IMG/VR virus record: IMGVR_UViG_3300046804_003518
Coordinates: 1-64,000 of that record
Source: a virus
DNA length: 64,000 nt
Direction: 5' to 3' (one strand)
This document shows, piece by piece, positions 14,769 to 25,200 of the stretch. Within the stretch, counting starts at the first letter, position 1. Every line of letters starts with the position of its first letter. Below the pieces are notes generated by a model. That model searched no databases. It was not told where the DNA came from and saw only the letters and a list, made by a program, of their open reading frames with translations. Made by a program: the position numbers and the translations under genes.

Positions 14769-16150
14769 TGGCTACTGTAGCTACCTCTGCTATTATTAAA
14801 AAAGAGCAAATTGATCAATTTGCTTATAAAATTACTCTTGTCAAAAGAACCAATGGTGTCAATACAGAAATTGGTTTCAACACTTATGTTCGACATTTTA
14901 AGTTGTTTGAATCAGTATTTTCTAAATTTACTTACATTGAGGGATTGATTCTTGATGGTATGAATGTGGCTCAACGTTTTGGTATTCAACCAGGTGATGT
15001 TTTTAGAGTCGACATTTATAAAGACCCAAGCGATGTTGCCCCCCACGAAAGAATATCAAAGGATTTTATTATCCAAGATTTGGGTGGCCAAGAAAGATCA
15101 GAAGGCAATAAGGCTGCCAAGTATGCATTCAGAGCAATATCAGAAAGTGGCCATAGAGGTCTTAAAACTAAAGTCAAGAGAAGTTATAGAGGTAAGGGAT
15201 CAGCTATCGTTAATATAATGACTGGCCAATATGTAACTAAAGGTACATCAAAGCCAGCAATGCGTTGGGAATCAATTGGTAGTTATGGTGATATCAAGTA
15301 CGTTGTACCGTCGCTCACTCCGTTTGAAGCAATTGAAAATATTTCAAAACATTGCGTATCAGCATCTAATCCTAAAGATGGCAACTATTTCTTTTATGAA
15401 GTCAGAGATACTGTATACTTTAAGCCACTCAAGGCAATTGTGGCAGCTGCCAACAACCACAAGTATGCACTAACTGCTGATAAAAATAGAGCACCTGATA
15501 ATCAGGCAGCCAACGATTATTTCAGAGTGATTGAATTCCAGCATCATCAATCTACAGACCAACAAAAATTCCTACAAAGTGGAACACTATCAAACAAAGT
15601 GACAACATTTGATTTTATTACAAGAAAGATAACAGACAAGGGATTTGGCTTGCTTGGAATGAAACAAGATATTCTTCTTATGGGTGATAACCTACTAATG
15701 GATAACCAGGAAGTAAATCATTTTATACCTGGAAACAATGAAACGGATGAGCAAACAAATCTTTTCATTAGATGCTCCAGCGAAAGCTATAAAGATAGTA
15801 AGAAGGACAAAACGGTTGAAACCTTAACCAAAGCTAGACCTTATGCTCAAGCGCAAAAAGGATTAATGAATCAAACTGTTTTAACAATTAGCGTGTTGGG
15901 TAATCCTAGAATTAAGCCAGGTGATACAATTGAACTAGAAATGGCTCAGCCATCTGGTGACGTTGTGCAGGAAAAGGATTTTGTTTTGAGTGGTAAATTC
16001 TTTGTTGGTAGTTGTGCTCATTCAATAACAGACATGGATGATTATACAACAATTATTGAGTTATTCAAAGATGGTTATGAAAGAGATATAACACAATATA
16101 GAAAGGATATTAATAGTCTAAATGAATCTCAGCAAGTGAGTGGCACATAA
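14768..16150 (+). CDS. gp27-like baseplate hub protein
   Basis: 460 aa (T4 gp27: 391). The early segment HFKLFESVFSKFTYIEGLIL, then QRFGIQPGDVFRVDIYKD, describes the first tube-like domain of gp27/gpD-type hub proteins. A central basic stretch (KTKVKRSYRGKGSAI) and a late segment GNPRIKPGDTIELEMAQPSG followed by GKFFVGSCAHSITDMDDYTT match hub proteins that dock onto the gp5 spike. It is immediately upstream of gp5 with a TAATG overlap. In T4 gp27 is a trimer that adapts the three-fold spike to the six-fold tail; the assignment rests on position and these patterns. Confidence 0.75.
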   Translation: MATVATSAIIKKEQIDQFAYKITLVKRTNGVNTEIGFNTYVRHFKLFESVFSKFTYIEGLILDGMNVAQRFGIQPGDVFRVDIYKDPSDVAPHERISKDFIIQDLGGQERSEGNKAAKYAFRAISESGHRGLKTKVKRSYRGKGSAIVNIMTGQYVTKGTSKPAMRWESIGSYGDIKYVVPSLTPFEAIENISKHCVSASNPKDGNYFFYEVRDTVYFKPLKAIVAAANNHKYALTADKNRAPDNQAANDYFRVIEFQHHQSTDQQKFLQSGTLSNKVTTFDFITRKITDKGFGLLGMKQDILLMGDNLLMDNQEVNHFIPGNNETDEQTNLFIRCSSESYKDSKKDKTVETLTKARPYAQAQKGLMNQTVLTISVLGNPRIKPGDTIELEMAQPSGDVVQEKDFVLSGKFFVGSCAHSITDMDDYTTIIELFKDGYERDITQYRKDINSLNESQQVSGT

Positions 16151-18027
16151 TGAATGTTATAACGGAAGGTGATTCACAATTTGGCTCTATGACATGGTTT
16201 ATTGGTGTTGTTGAAGATGTCAATGATCCACTAAAAATTAATAGAGTTCGCGTCAGATGTATTGGTTACCATACTAACGATAAAGTTGCTATGAAGGTTG
16301 GTGACCTACCATGGGCCCCATTCCTTTCTTCCACAGCACAAATGTCAGCTCCAATGGTCAACCAAGGCGATTGGGTAATTGGATTTTTTATTGACGGCAT
16401 GCAGGCGCAGCAACCAGTTGTCCTTGGGTCTATTGTCAGTATTCCAAAAGATAAGGCCGACCCAGAAAAAGGATTTTATGATCCATCTGGTGTGCATCCT
16501 AAGCCAGAGCAACTTGAAGATGATCCACTTGGGGGTGGAACAAACTCGAGACATGCAAGAGGTCTAGAAGGTGAAGTTGATAAGAATGCTATAGCGTATT
16601 CAAAGTCGACAGTAACAACAAACATTCCAGCAGCAGATGGTTCAATATTTGCAGAACCAGAATCTAAATTTGCTGCTGTCTATCCAGCCAATCACGTAAT
16701 GGAAACAGATGGCGGTCATGTCTTTGAGCTAGATGATACACCAGGAGCTGAGAGAGTACACATCTTCCACAAAAAAGGCTCGTTTGTGGAGTTTCATCCA
16801 GATGGCACTGTAGTACATAGAGGAGCTCAAGATCGCTACCATGTAGTATTGAAAGATGAGAACATGTATGTGGGTGGAACACTAAACATGTCTGTAAAGG
16901 GTACTGTTAATATCCTAGCCGGTAACAATACAAATATATCAACAGTTGGTGATGCAACATGGAGGGTTGGCGGTAATCTGAGATTAGATGTTGCCAAGAA
17001 TTTTGATATAGCTGTAGGCGGTGATGTTAATATTGACTCAAGCGGTAAGATGCAATTAGATTCACAAAGTAGTTTTGGTATTGCTTCTGGTAGCTCAGTG
17101 GGCATCGATGCAGCTAGCTCAGCAACATTGTATGCTGGTGGCCAGTGTGGTATCCGCGGCAGTAAGGTTCAGTTGGATGGTAGTACAGTATTAGCTAAAC
17201 CTAAGATTGATCAGGGAGGTGGGTCTGTATCTAAACCTTCAAGTGGTCCAATGATCATTATTCCAAAAGCCCCTGTACCAATTTCAGTGGCAGGTCCTGG
17301 AGCTAGAAACGGCTTCACAATTAATGGTGTATTTGTTGAAAACAGCCCAAGCATTGAATTGCCTGATACAGCTACCTCATATAATATACAACGAAGCCAA
17401 GAATACATCGAGACTCCTGAAAAATTCAAGAACCCAGCTGCAGCAGCAGATGGTGTCAAGGAAAACTATCCAGGCACACCTGAATCTGGTGGTGCAGGAG
17501 AGAGCTTAATTGTTGACGCTCCACCAGCATCTGACCTCTGTGCATTCCTCAATGAACAGCTAAAATTAGCTGCGAGTGGTTATTGGTCTGAGACTGGTAT
17601 GGGTGGTGCCAAATCTAATCCAAATATTGTAAGAATCTGGGAGACACTTGGTATTGATGCTAAGGGTACTGCATATTGGAAATCAGACCAGACCCCATGG
17701 TGTATGGGATTTGTTAACTACTGTCTAAAGATGAGTGGATACAGATTTGTTCAGACTGCTCGCGCATTTGATATTAGAGATAGACAGTCAGCCTATAAGG
17801 CAATTCAAGTGCCAACAAACCAGGCTAAGTGTGGTGACATTGCCCTTTGGAGTTACTCACACGTTAATTTTGTCTTGGGTAGTAGTGGCGGCCGTCTGGC
17901 GTTTGTTGGAGGTAACCAAAGTCCTAAGGGTAAGGCAACTAATAACAATCCATCCCAGGGTGACGTTACAAGAAACAGTCCTGGCCTTGGTAACCTAATA
18001 GGCATCTACAGACCTGTCAAAAAGTAA
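16150..18027 (+). CDS. 5: gp5-type spike with C-terminal NlpC/P60-CHAP-like peptidase
   Basis: 625 aa. Residues ~1-130 form the OB fold (SMTWFIGVVEDVNDPLKINR; GDWVIGFFIDGMQAQQPVVL). About 175-370 is the triple-stranded beta-helix with alternating strand repeats (GTLNMSVKGTVNILAG; GGDVNIDSSGKMQLDS). T4 gp5 has a lysozyme domain between these; here there is none. Instead residues ~460-625 form a cysteine peptidase: Cys518 in TPWCMGFVNYCLK, His571 in YSHVNFVLG and GGNQ further on, as in TIGR02594/CHAP-like amidases. It would cleave peptidoglycan peptide bonds during tail penetration. Where it is placed on the spike is unclear. Confidence 0.88.
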   Translation: MNVITEGDSQFGSMTWFIGVVEDVNDPLKINRVRVRCIGYHTNDKVAMKVGDLPWAPFLSSTAQMSAPMVNQGDWVIGFFIDGMQAQQPVVLGSIVSIPKDKADPEKGFYDPSGVHPKPEQLEDDPLGGGTNSRHARGLEGEVDKNAIAYSKSTVTTNIPAADGSIFAEPESKFAAVYPANHVMETDGGHVFELDDTPGAERVHIFHKKGSFVEFHPDGTVVHRGAQDRYHVVLKDENMYVGGTLNMSVKGTVNILAGNNTNISTVGDATWRVGGNLRLDVAKNFDIAVGGDVNIDSSGKMQLDSQSSFGIASGSSVGIDAASSATLYAGGQCGIRGSKVQLDGSTVLAKPKIDQGGGSVSKPSSGPMIIIPKAPVPISVAGPGARNGFTINGVFVENSPSIELPDTATSYNIQRSQEYIETPEKFKNPAAAADGVKENYPGTPESGGAGESLIVDAPPASDLCAFLNEQLKLAASGYWSETGMGGAKSNPNIVRIWETLGIDAKGTAYWKSDQTPWCMGFVNYCLKMSGYRFVQTARAFDIRDRQSAYKAIQVPTNQAKCGDIALWSYSHVNFVLGSSGGRLAFVGGNQSPKGKATNNNPSQGDVTRNSPGLGNLIGIYRPVKK

Positions 18028-18044
18028 ATGGTCAATATAGTTAA

Positions 18045-18052
18045 TATAAATA
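18045..18052 (+). promoter_or_regulatory. T4-type late promoter TATAAATA
   Basis: A perfect TATAAATA in the 43-bp gap between gp5 and gp25. The expected +1 near 18058 leaves a short leader that just keeps the AAAGAGA ribosome site (18058-18064) of gp25. Confidence 0.75.
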
Positions 18053-18070
18053 ATCATAAAGAGAATTACT

Positions 18071-18493
18071 ATGTCCAACTACGCCAAAACAACAGCAGCA
18101 TTTATTAAAAAGAATGCAAGATATTCTGACTTGAGTATTGCTCTTGGCGTCAACCCATTCTCTGGTGATCTTAACAGAGTTACAGATATAGATGCTGTAA
18201 AAAGATCAGTAAAGAATTTAGTTTTAACTGACAAATTTGAAAGGATTCTTGATCCTAACATTGGCGGCAATGTTAAGGCAATACTGTTTGAGCCAATGAC
18301 TCCTCTAACAGAAACTATCCTACAAGATTACATTACAGAAGTGATTGAAAACTATGAGCCAAGAGCTATTCTTGAAGATGTTGTGATAGACGCTAATTAC
18401 GACAACAATTCTTATATTGTAACAATTACATTCAGAATTGATACGTCAGAAGACCCACAAGTATTAACTTTTGCATTAGAAAGAGTAAGATAA
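18071..18493 (+). CDS. 25: baseplate wedge protein gp25
   Basis: 140 aa (T4: 132). The segments DIDAVKRSVKNLVLTDKFER followed by ILDPNIGGNVKAILFEPM and NYEPRAILEDVVIDANYDNN are those of the gp25 family, related to type VI secretion TssE. gp25 lies in the inner baseplate and triggers sheath assembly together with gp6 and gp53. It follows a late promoter and is 1 nt from the gp6 gene. Confidence 0.95.
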   Translation: MSNYAKTTAAFIKKNARYSDLSIALGVNPFSGDLNRVTDIDAVKRSVKNLVLTDKFERILDPNIGGNVKAILFEPMTPLTETILQDYITEVIENYEPRAILEDVVIDANYDNNSYIVTITFRIDTSEDPQVLTFALERVR

Positions 18494-18494
18494 T

Positions 18495-20294
18495 ATGGCT
18501 AATGGATTCCTTACAACTTCAGAACTAGATTTTTCAAACTATAAATCTAGCCTAAAGACTTTCTTATCCCAACAAGATATCTTCAAAGACTATAACTTTG
18601 AAGGCTCTAACATGGCCGTATTGCTTGATGTTTTAGCGTATAACACTTATCTTAATGGTGTGTATCTTAACATGGTTGGCAGTGAAATGTTTTTAGATAC
18701 CGCTGCATTGAGAGAATCAATTGTATCGCACGCCAAAGAACTAAATTACACTCCTCGTTCTAGAACAGCTGCAGCAGCATATGTTAATATTACTATTACT
18801 CCAGATGACAATCCTGACTCAATTACAATTCCAAAGTACTATCAAATTAACGGTGAGACAAAAGATAATACAACATATTTCTTCACTACTGATGAGGCAA
18901 TTGTAATTAGACCAGATAACGGTGTCTATCAGGCAGCTAATGTTGCAGTATATGAAGGAAACATTGTTAAGGAAGTATTTGTTGCCAATGCAACAGCTCG
19001 TTATTTACTACAATCTGCAAATGTTGATATTCAATCCCTTAATGTTACTATAAAAGACTCTGCCACATCTACAACAGAAACAAAGTGGAATAGAGAAACA
19101 TTTCTGTTTGGTTTAGACAACGCTGACAACGTGTACTTTGTACAAGGTGCCGAAGATCACATGTATGAAGTTGTGTTTGGTAATGGCGATATTGGTAAAG
19201 CACTTGTTGATGGTAATGTTATTACTATTACCTATAGAGAGACAAACGGCATTGATGCTAATGGCGTAGACATATTCTCAGCTCCAAACAGCATCCAAGG
19301 TTACCAAGGAGTTGGTGTAACAACAGTTCAATCTTCTGCTCAAGGATCCGAGCATGAAACTAATGATGAGATTAAGTTCAATGCTCCTCGCTACTTCCCA
19401 ACTCAAAATAGAGCAGTAACAGTAGAAGATTATATTGCATTAACAAAACAAGCATTCCCATCTCTTGAAATTGTTACAGCTTATGGTGGTGAAGAAACAG
19501 AACCAAAACAATACGGTAAAGTAATTGTTGCCGCCAAGCCAATTGGTGGTACAAAACTACCAACTCCGCTCAAGACACAAATTTACAATTTCTTAAAAGA
19601 AAGATCTGCCATATCAATTGATCCAGTTGTAATTGATCCAGAGTATTTCTTTGCTGAAGTTGTAACAGAGGTTCTCTATAATATCAACTTAACAACAAGA
19701 TCAGAAAGAGATATTGGAGCTCTAGTTGAAGAAACAGTCATGCAATGGGGTGATAATAACCTTGCTAAGTTTGGTTCTGATCTAAGATATTCAAAACTTG
19801 TCAAGGCTATTGATGATAGTGAAGCAGCCATCATTAGTAACAATACAAAAGTAAGAATTGTTAAGCATGTTGAGGTGGATACAGGTATTCCATTTAGAAT
19901 TGCTTTTTCGTTTGAGAATGAACTAGAACAAGAAGTTTTATCGGCCAGAAAAATTTACGAAGATACTACATCTACTATTGAGTCCTCATTATTCACTTAC
20001 AATTTAAACAATATTGATTACCTTGCTAAAATTAAAGATGACAGTCAGGGTAACCTAATGATTGTATCCACAGTTAACGGTGTTGTTCAGTTGTTGAAGG
20101 ACAAGGTTGGTACAGTTGACTATGCCACAGGTACAATTTCTATTGGTGCTGTAGTGTATGAAGATGTCGGCCTCAATAACGAATTAGAAATTTATGGCAG
20201 GACAAAGAAGTTAGATATTGAAACAAATGCGAATAAAGTTCTTCAAATAGAGGCAGGACATCTTGTTGTTTCTGTCCGTGGTATTAGAGAATAA
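18495..20294 (+). CDS. 6: baseplate wedge protein gp6 (baseplate J-like)
   Basis: 599 aa (T4: 660). The N-terminus LDFSNYKSSLKTFLSQQDIF continues with NMAVLLDVLAYNTYLNGVYL, both typical of gp6 of T4-like marine phages. VFGNGDIGKALVDGNVITIT and APRYFPTQNRAVTVEDYIAL are baseplate-J signatures shared with P2 gpJ and TssF. gp6 forms the inner ring of the baseplate wedge. Its TAA overlaps the next ATG (TAATG). Confidence 0.94.
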   Translation: MANGFLTTSELDFSNYKSSLKTFLSQQDIFKDYNFEGSNMAVLLDVLAYNTYLNGVYLNMVGSEMFLDTAALRESIVSHAKELNYTPRSRTAAAAYVNITITPDDNPDSITIPKYYQINGETKDNTTYFFTTDEAIVIRPDNGVYQAANVAVYEGNIVKEVFVANATARYLLQSANVDIQSLNVTIKDSATSTTETKWNRETFLFGLDNADNVYFVQGAEDHMYEVVFGNGDIGKALVDGNVITITYRETNGIDANGVDIFSAPNSIQGYQGVGVTTVQSSAQGSEHETNDEIKFNAPRYFPTQNRAVTVEDYIALTKQAFPSLEIVTAYGGEETEPKQYGKVIVAAKPIGGTKLPTPLKTQIYNFLKERSAISIDPVVIDPEYFFAEVVTEVLYNINLTTRSERDIGALVEETVMQWGDNNLAKFGSDLRYSKLVKAIDDSEAAIISNNTKVRIVKHVEVDTGIPFRIAFSFENELEQEVLSARKIYEDTTSTIESSLFTYNLNNIDYLAKIKDDSQGNLMIVSTVNGVVQLLKDKVGTVDYATGTISIGAVVYEDVGLNNELEIYGRTKKLDIETNANKVLQIEAGHLVVSVRGIRE

Positions 20295-22291
20295 TGAAAG
20301 AACTAGAAAAGTATATATCGCCATTCATTGCTAATCAATTCCCTTCTATCTATAAAGAGGAAGGTCCTCTATTCATTGCATTTGTAAAAGCTTACTTTGA
20401 GTGGCTTGAATCACAAGACCAGGTAATTTACGATTCAAGAAGACTTCTTGAATACAGAGATGTTGATAAGACAGTGGATGTCTTTATTAATAACTTTAAA
20501 AAGAAATATATGTTTCCTATTCCAGATGATATTGCTGGCGATAAGAGACTGCTGCAGAAGCATATTAAAGAAGTTTATGGCTCAAAAGGCACAGAGCGTG
20601 GGTTAAAGCTTCTATTCCAATTATTGTTTGCTGATAATATTAGCGTCTATAAGCCAGGTGATGATGTTCTTAGACTATCAGATGGCGAATGGAATAGAGA
20701 CATTTATCTAGAGGTTTCTTACAAACCCTACAATAGTTTATTTGTGGGTGAGTTTATTAAGGGCCGCATTTCTGGTGCAAGAGCATATGTCGAGAGCTTT
20801 CAGACTAAATTTGTTAACAATAAAAACATTAACGTCTTTTACTTAACAGACGTTGTTGGTAACTTCAGAAATGATGAGGTTGTAATTATTGATGAGGCAA
20901 GGTTAGCGGAGGGACAAGTACCAGCTGTTACAGCAATCAATTCTCCAAAGATTATTGGTTCCATGACAGAAGTGGATGTTGCCAATAGAAGTTCACCATT
21001 TGGTTATTCGGTTGGCGATATTTTGGAAGTCCAGGGTAAAGGCTCTCGCGGTAAAGTTGTAGTAACAAAACTTAAAGAATTGGATGGCACAATTACATTC
21101 AATCTTGAAGATGGAGGATCCGGTTACACAATTAATAATACAGTTTTTCTAATTAAGGGTCCTGTAACTGGTGTTGTGGTTGAGAATGGTGGAGTTGGTT
21201 ACTCAAATTCTGATTATATCGTATTCTCTAATGGAACTGCTAATGCAGTAGCCAATTTAGTAACTGATGGATCAGGTACTATTCTCAACAACACTGCTGG
21301 TGGTGATACCTTATTCACCATTACTCATGGTGGCAATGGATTTTTAACTACAAATGTATTCACCGTCTCGGTTACAGTTTCAAACTCAACTGGTGGTCCT
21401 TCTGCAGGTGCTGGTGCCAACCTTGTTCCTACAATTGCAGGCGGTGGCGATTTGGCAGGACTAAGAATTGGTGCATTGTCCAACATTAAGTATTTGTTTT
21501 CTTCGGCAGCTAAAATCAATCTTGTAGGCAAGTCCCTTAACTACATTGGTACAGCAAACAGTGTTGATAATATGCTTGTTGGTCAGTTGTCGTATCCTAC
21601 AGGTACAGGGTATGGCTTATCGTCAAACGTTGCCGCAGGTTTTGATACTATATTAAAGGATGCTTTAAACTATCAAAATTATGAAGTTGGTACAATCTCA
21701 AAAATCTTTACAACAAATCCTGGTCAAGATTATACTACAAATGTGCAGATTACAGTCACCGACACTATCATTGGTTTAATGGGTTTATTGGATAAGGAAC
21801 ATCCGGCGGGCCGTGGCGACACTGGTAATGGTTACCTAGGCAATAATGCAGTGGTAACGGGAGTCAGTGGTTTTGGTTCAACGGCTCTTGGTGAAGTTAA
21901 GGTTATTGATTCTGGTCTTGGTTATGAACAAAGAGAGGAAGCAACCCTTGTATCTCTATCAAATACAAACCTTATTACATCTGGCACAGTGTTACTAATG
22001 AAGCAAGGTCAGGGCGAAGGATTCTTTAAATCTACTCGTGGCTTTTTAAACTCTGACAAGTATATTCACGATAGTTATTATTATCAAGATTATTCATATG
22101 AAGTAAGATCGTCAGTAGTATTTAATAAGTATAGCGATCTTCTAAGAAAACTTTGGCACCCAGCTGGTGTGGAGAAGTTTGGTCGCGTGCTTGTAAGTAG
22201 TGAAGTAACATCTGCCACACCAGATGTTCTACAGCAGGCATACATAGGGGATGGGTCAACGACGTCGTTTGAAATCCCGGGTGGGGCATGA
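20294..22291 (+). CDS. baseplate wedge protein in gp7 position, 665 aa
   Basis: The N-terminal ~180 residues (SPFIANQFPSIYKEEGPLFI; AFVKAYFEWLESQDQ; EVYGSKGTERGLKLLFQLLF) are conserved among T4-like phages downstream of gp6 and overlap gp7 in position. The rest holds Gly-rich repeat modules, e.g. VENGGVGYSNSDYIVFSNGT, and a C-terminal conserved segment SDLLRKLWHPAGVEKFGRVL. The last 17 residues (AYIGDGSTTSFEIPGGA) are the first half of a module whose second half opens the next ORF, so a -1 frameshift or a recent gene split is likely. T4 gp7 is 1032 aa; this is shorter unless fused to the giant that follows. Confidence 0.78.
   Translation: MKELEKYISPFIANQFPSIYKEEGPLFIAFVKAYFEWLESQDQVIYDSRRLLEYRDVDKTVDVFINNFKKKYMFPIPDDIAGDKRLLQKHIKEVYGSKGTERGLKLLFQLLFADNISVYKPGDDVLRLSDGEWNRDIYLEVSYKPYNSLFVGEFIKGRISGARAYVESFQTKFVNNKNINVFYLTDVVGNFRNDEVVIIDEARLAEGQVPAVTAINSPKIIGSMTEVDVANRSSPFGYSVGDILEVQGKGSRGKVVVTKLKELDGTITFNLEDGGSGYTINNTVFLIKGPVTGVVVENGGVGYSNSDYIVFSNGTANAVANLVTDGSGTILNNTAGGDTLFTITHGGNGFLTTNVFTVSVTVSNSTGGPSAGAGANLVPTIAGGGDLAGLRIGALSNIKYLFSSAAKINLVGKSLNYIGTANSVDNMLVGQLSYPTGTGYGLSSNVAAGFDTILKDALNYQNYEVGTISKIFTTNPGQDYTTNVQITVTDTIIGLMGLLDKEHPAGRGDTGNGYLGNNAVVTGVSGFGSTALGEVKVIDSGLGYEQREEATLVSLSNTNLITSGTVLLMKQGQGEGFFKSTRGFLNSDKYIHDSYYYQDYSYEVRSSVVFNKYSDLLRKLWHPAGVEKFGRVLVSSEVTSATPDVLQQAYIGDGSTTSFEIPGGA
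22276..22290 (+). promoter_or_regulatory. candidate -1 frameshift site at a split domain
   Basis: In the upstream frame the codons ATC CCG GGT GGG GCA TGA contain the heptamer C CCG GGT (22276-22282), an XXXYYYZ slippery sequence. Slipping gives ...EIPGWGMSTIVVKVNG, which rejoins the two halves of an NGV-type module at nearly its usual length. The GGT-to-GGG re-pairing is poor for a GCC anticodon, and ATG 22288 (ATGA overlap) could instead serve reinitiation. Confidence 0.45.
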
Positions 22292-25200
22292 GTACAATAG
22301 TTGTCAAAGTAAATGGAGTACTACAGGTACTAGGTACGGATTATACCGTCTCTGGTAACAATATTGTATTTGCCAATCCACCAGATGCAAATGCAAAAGT
22401 GGAGATTAGAAAGGAAGCAGCCAGAAGTGTTTTAGAGACAAGCTTCAAAATTGATCAGATCAGATTGACAGAACTTGTTACTGCATATAGCACACAAACA
22501 ACTGTATCTTCCACATTCAATACATCTATTGGCACAGGCACCACAACAGCGTTTGTCACTGCGTTCTCAACATCTAAGACAACAGATAGTGCAGTTCTTA
22601 CATCCAAGAACACAACAACAGCTTATATTTCTGTATTTGATACAGTATTCAATACAAGTAAGTCAACAACAACTCAATTTGTTACTGCCTACCAAACTGT
22701 ATTCAATACTATTTCAACATTTGATACAACAATTCTTACTTCATACGCCACAACAAAAACAACATCTACTGTATTTGAAACAACAGGTGTTACAAGTAAG
22801 TCAACTACTACAACATATAACACTATCGTCACAACTGTATACGATAGCAATAGAACAACTTCAACTGTTTATAGTACGGCCTATACAACAACGTTTACAA
22901 CCCAAACAGCATATGCAACAACAAGAAACACTGTATATGATACTATTGTTGCCACACTGACAAGCAAAAGCACAGACACAACAGTTGCAACATCAACAAG
23001 CATTAATACTGTATTTGTAACAGCTTATGGTACTACCACTGTATTTAATACAACAAAAGATACTAACCTTTCAACAGCAAAGTCGACAGACACAACTATT
23101 GCTACTTCAAAGGCAACAAATACAACAACTACATTTGCTACAATTTACGATACAACTGGTTCAACATCTAAAAATACAACAACTGCATTCTTAACTGTAT
23201 TTGATACAGCCAAGACAACATCAACTTTATTTGCAACAACATTTGATACAACGTTTGTTACAAATAAACTAACATCAACTAGCAAATCAACAACTTCTGT
23301 ATTCAACACAACAACCACATTTATTACAACATTTGATACTGGTTACGATACTAGTAAGTCAACAACATCGTTGTTTAATACGACAACAACATTCAATACA
23401 TCATATGCAACTAACTTTGCAACGACAACAGCATTTGAAACAAATGTAGCAACCCAAACCGCTGTATCACAAAATACTGCCAGAAATACAACTACAATAT
23501 TCAACACAGCAACAAGCAAATCAACTACAACAATATTCAACACAGCAACTACGTTTAATACAACGTATGCAACTAACTTTGCAACAACAACCTCGTTTGA
23601 AACTAATTTCATTACAGCAACAAACCGTGGAACAAGTAGAGCCACTGATACAACTGGCTCAACAAGTAGAGCAACAGGTACTTCAAGAGTAACCACAACT
23701 GTATTTAATACAACAACTGTATACGATACTGCAACAGCATTCCAAACAAGTACAATATTCCAAACACAGACAACCGCAGCTGGCTCAACAACATTCTTGA
23801 CAGCAAATGAAGTTACATTTCAAACCTTTACTATAAAGGGTACTGGTGCAAGTTACATTACAACGTACCAAACAAGCTATGATACAATTATTGGCTATGG
23901 TAAGGGTGGTTTACCAATCTATGGCCAGACATATTTCAATACATCGAAATCTACACAGCCTTTAACTGCGTTTTATTTCCAGACCACAGCTGTGGGTGTA
24001 ACTGTGACAACCTATGCAACTTACACATACCTACCTCAAGGGTTTGGTTATGTGTTTTTTGATACAACAAAACTAACAGCCACGGCAAGTAGACTTACAT
24101 CAAGAGGTACGACATTCTATTTTCAAACAGATACAAGTAGAAGTACAGACACATCTAGAGCCACAAGTACATCTAGAGCCACAAGTACGTCTGCATCAAC
24201 AACCACTGCATATGATACTTCAACAACGTTTGGCACTACGTATCAGACAACAACCTCGTTTGTAACGACCTTTGACACATTAACAATATTTGGTACATCT
24301 AAGAGCACAACAACAGTATTTGATACAGCAAGAAGTACTGCTGCTGCCACAAGCACAAGCGGATCAACTACATCTGTATTTGATACAGCAACGTCAGCTG
24401 TAACATCAACGACCTTTATTACTACCTATCTAGCAGCTACAACAACAGTATTTGTAACATCTAAGAGCACAACAACAGTCTTTGATACAGCAAAGGCCAC
24501 GAGTGCAGTAACTGCCACAAGTGCGGCCACATCCACTGCATTCAACACTCTTGTTTCAACTTCTAACACAACAAGTAGAGCAACAGCAACGAGCGTTGCC
24601 ACAACAACTGTATTTGATACATCTACAGCATATGATACAAACATTGCAACTGTAAGAGACACATCCAAGTCAACAGCTACAACATACGAAACTAATTTTG
24701 GCACAAGTGCTGTCACAGCAACAGTGTTTAATACTGTATATAACACGGTAGGAGCTACCCAAAAAGCAACTGCTACGACAACAGTCTTTAATACAGCATA
24801 CGCCACAACAACAACATTTGATACAGTATACCAAACCGTATTTAATACAAACAAAACAACCGATACTTCTATCAACACCTCAAGATCTACATTGGGTACA
24901 ACAGGATCTGTATATCAAACATCTACAGCATATAATACCCAAACAGCATTTGAAACAAACAGAAACACGGTATTTGACACTGTTGTGGCAACAGACACAT
25001 CTCGCGACACAATTATCTTAACATCTAAGAGCACAACAACATCATTTGAAACGGCAATTAATACTGGCTATGACACAAGCAAGTCTACAACATCCGTATT
25101 CAACACAGTATTCAATACTGCCAAAAATACAACCAGCGTATTTGACACAACAATTGATACTTCATATGCTACAACAAAAGCCACTGCAACATCAAAATTT

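Noticed and set aside
23343-23696. Val-rich open frames on the - strand inside both giant genes (also 24426, 26097, 56773 and others)
   Set aside because: They are the reverse complement of ACA/ACT-rich Thr codons, which read as Val-rich stop-free frames. No promoter, ribosome site or normal amino-acid mix.
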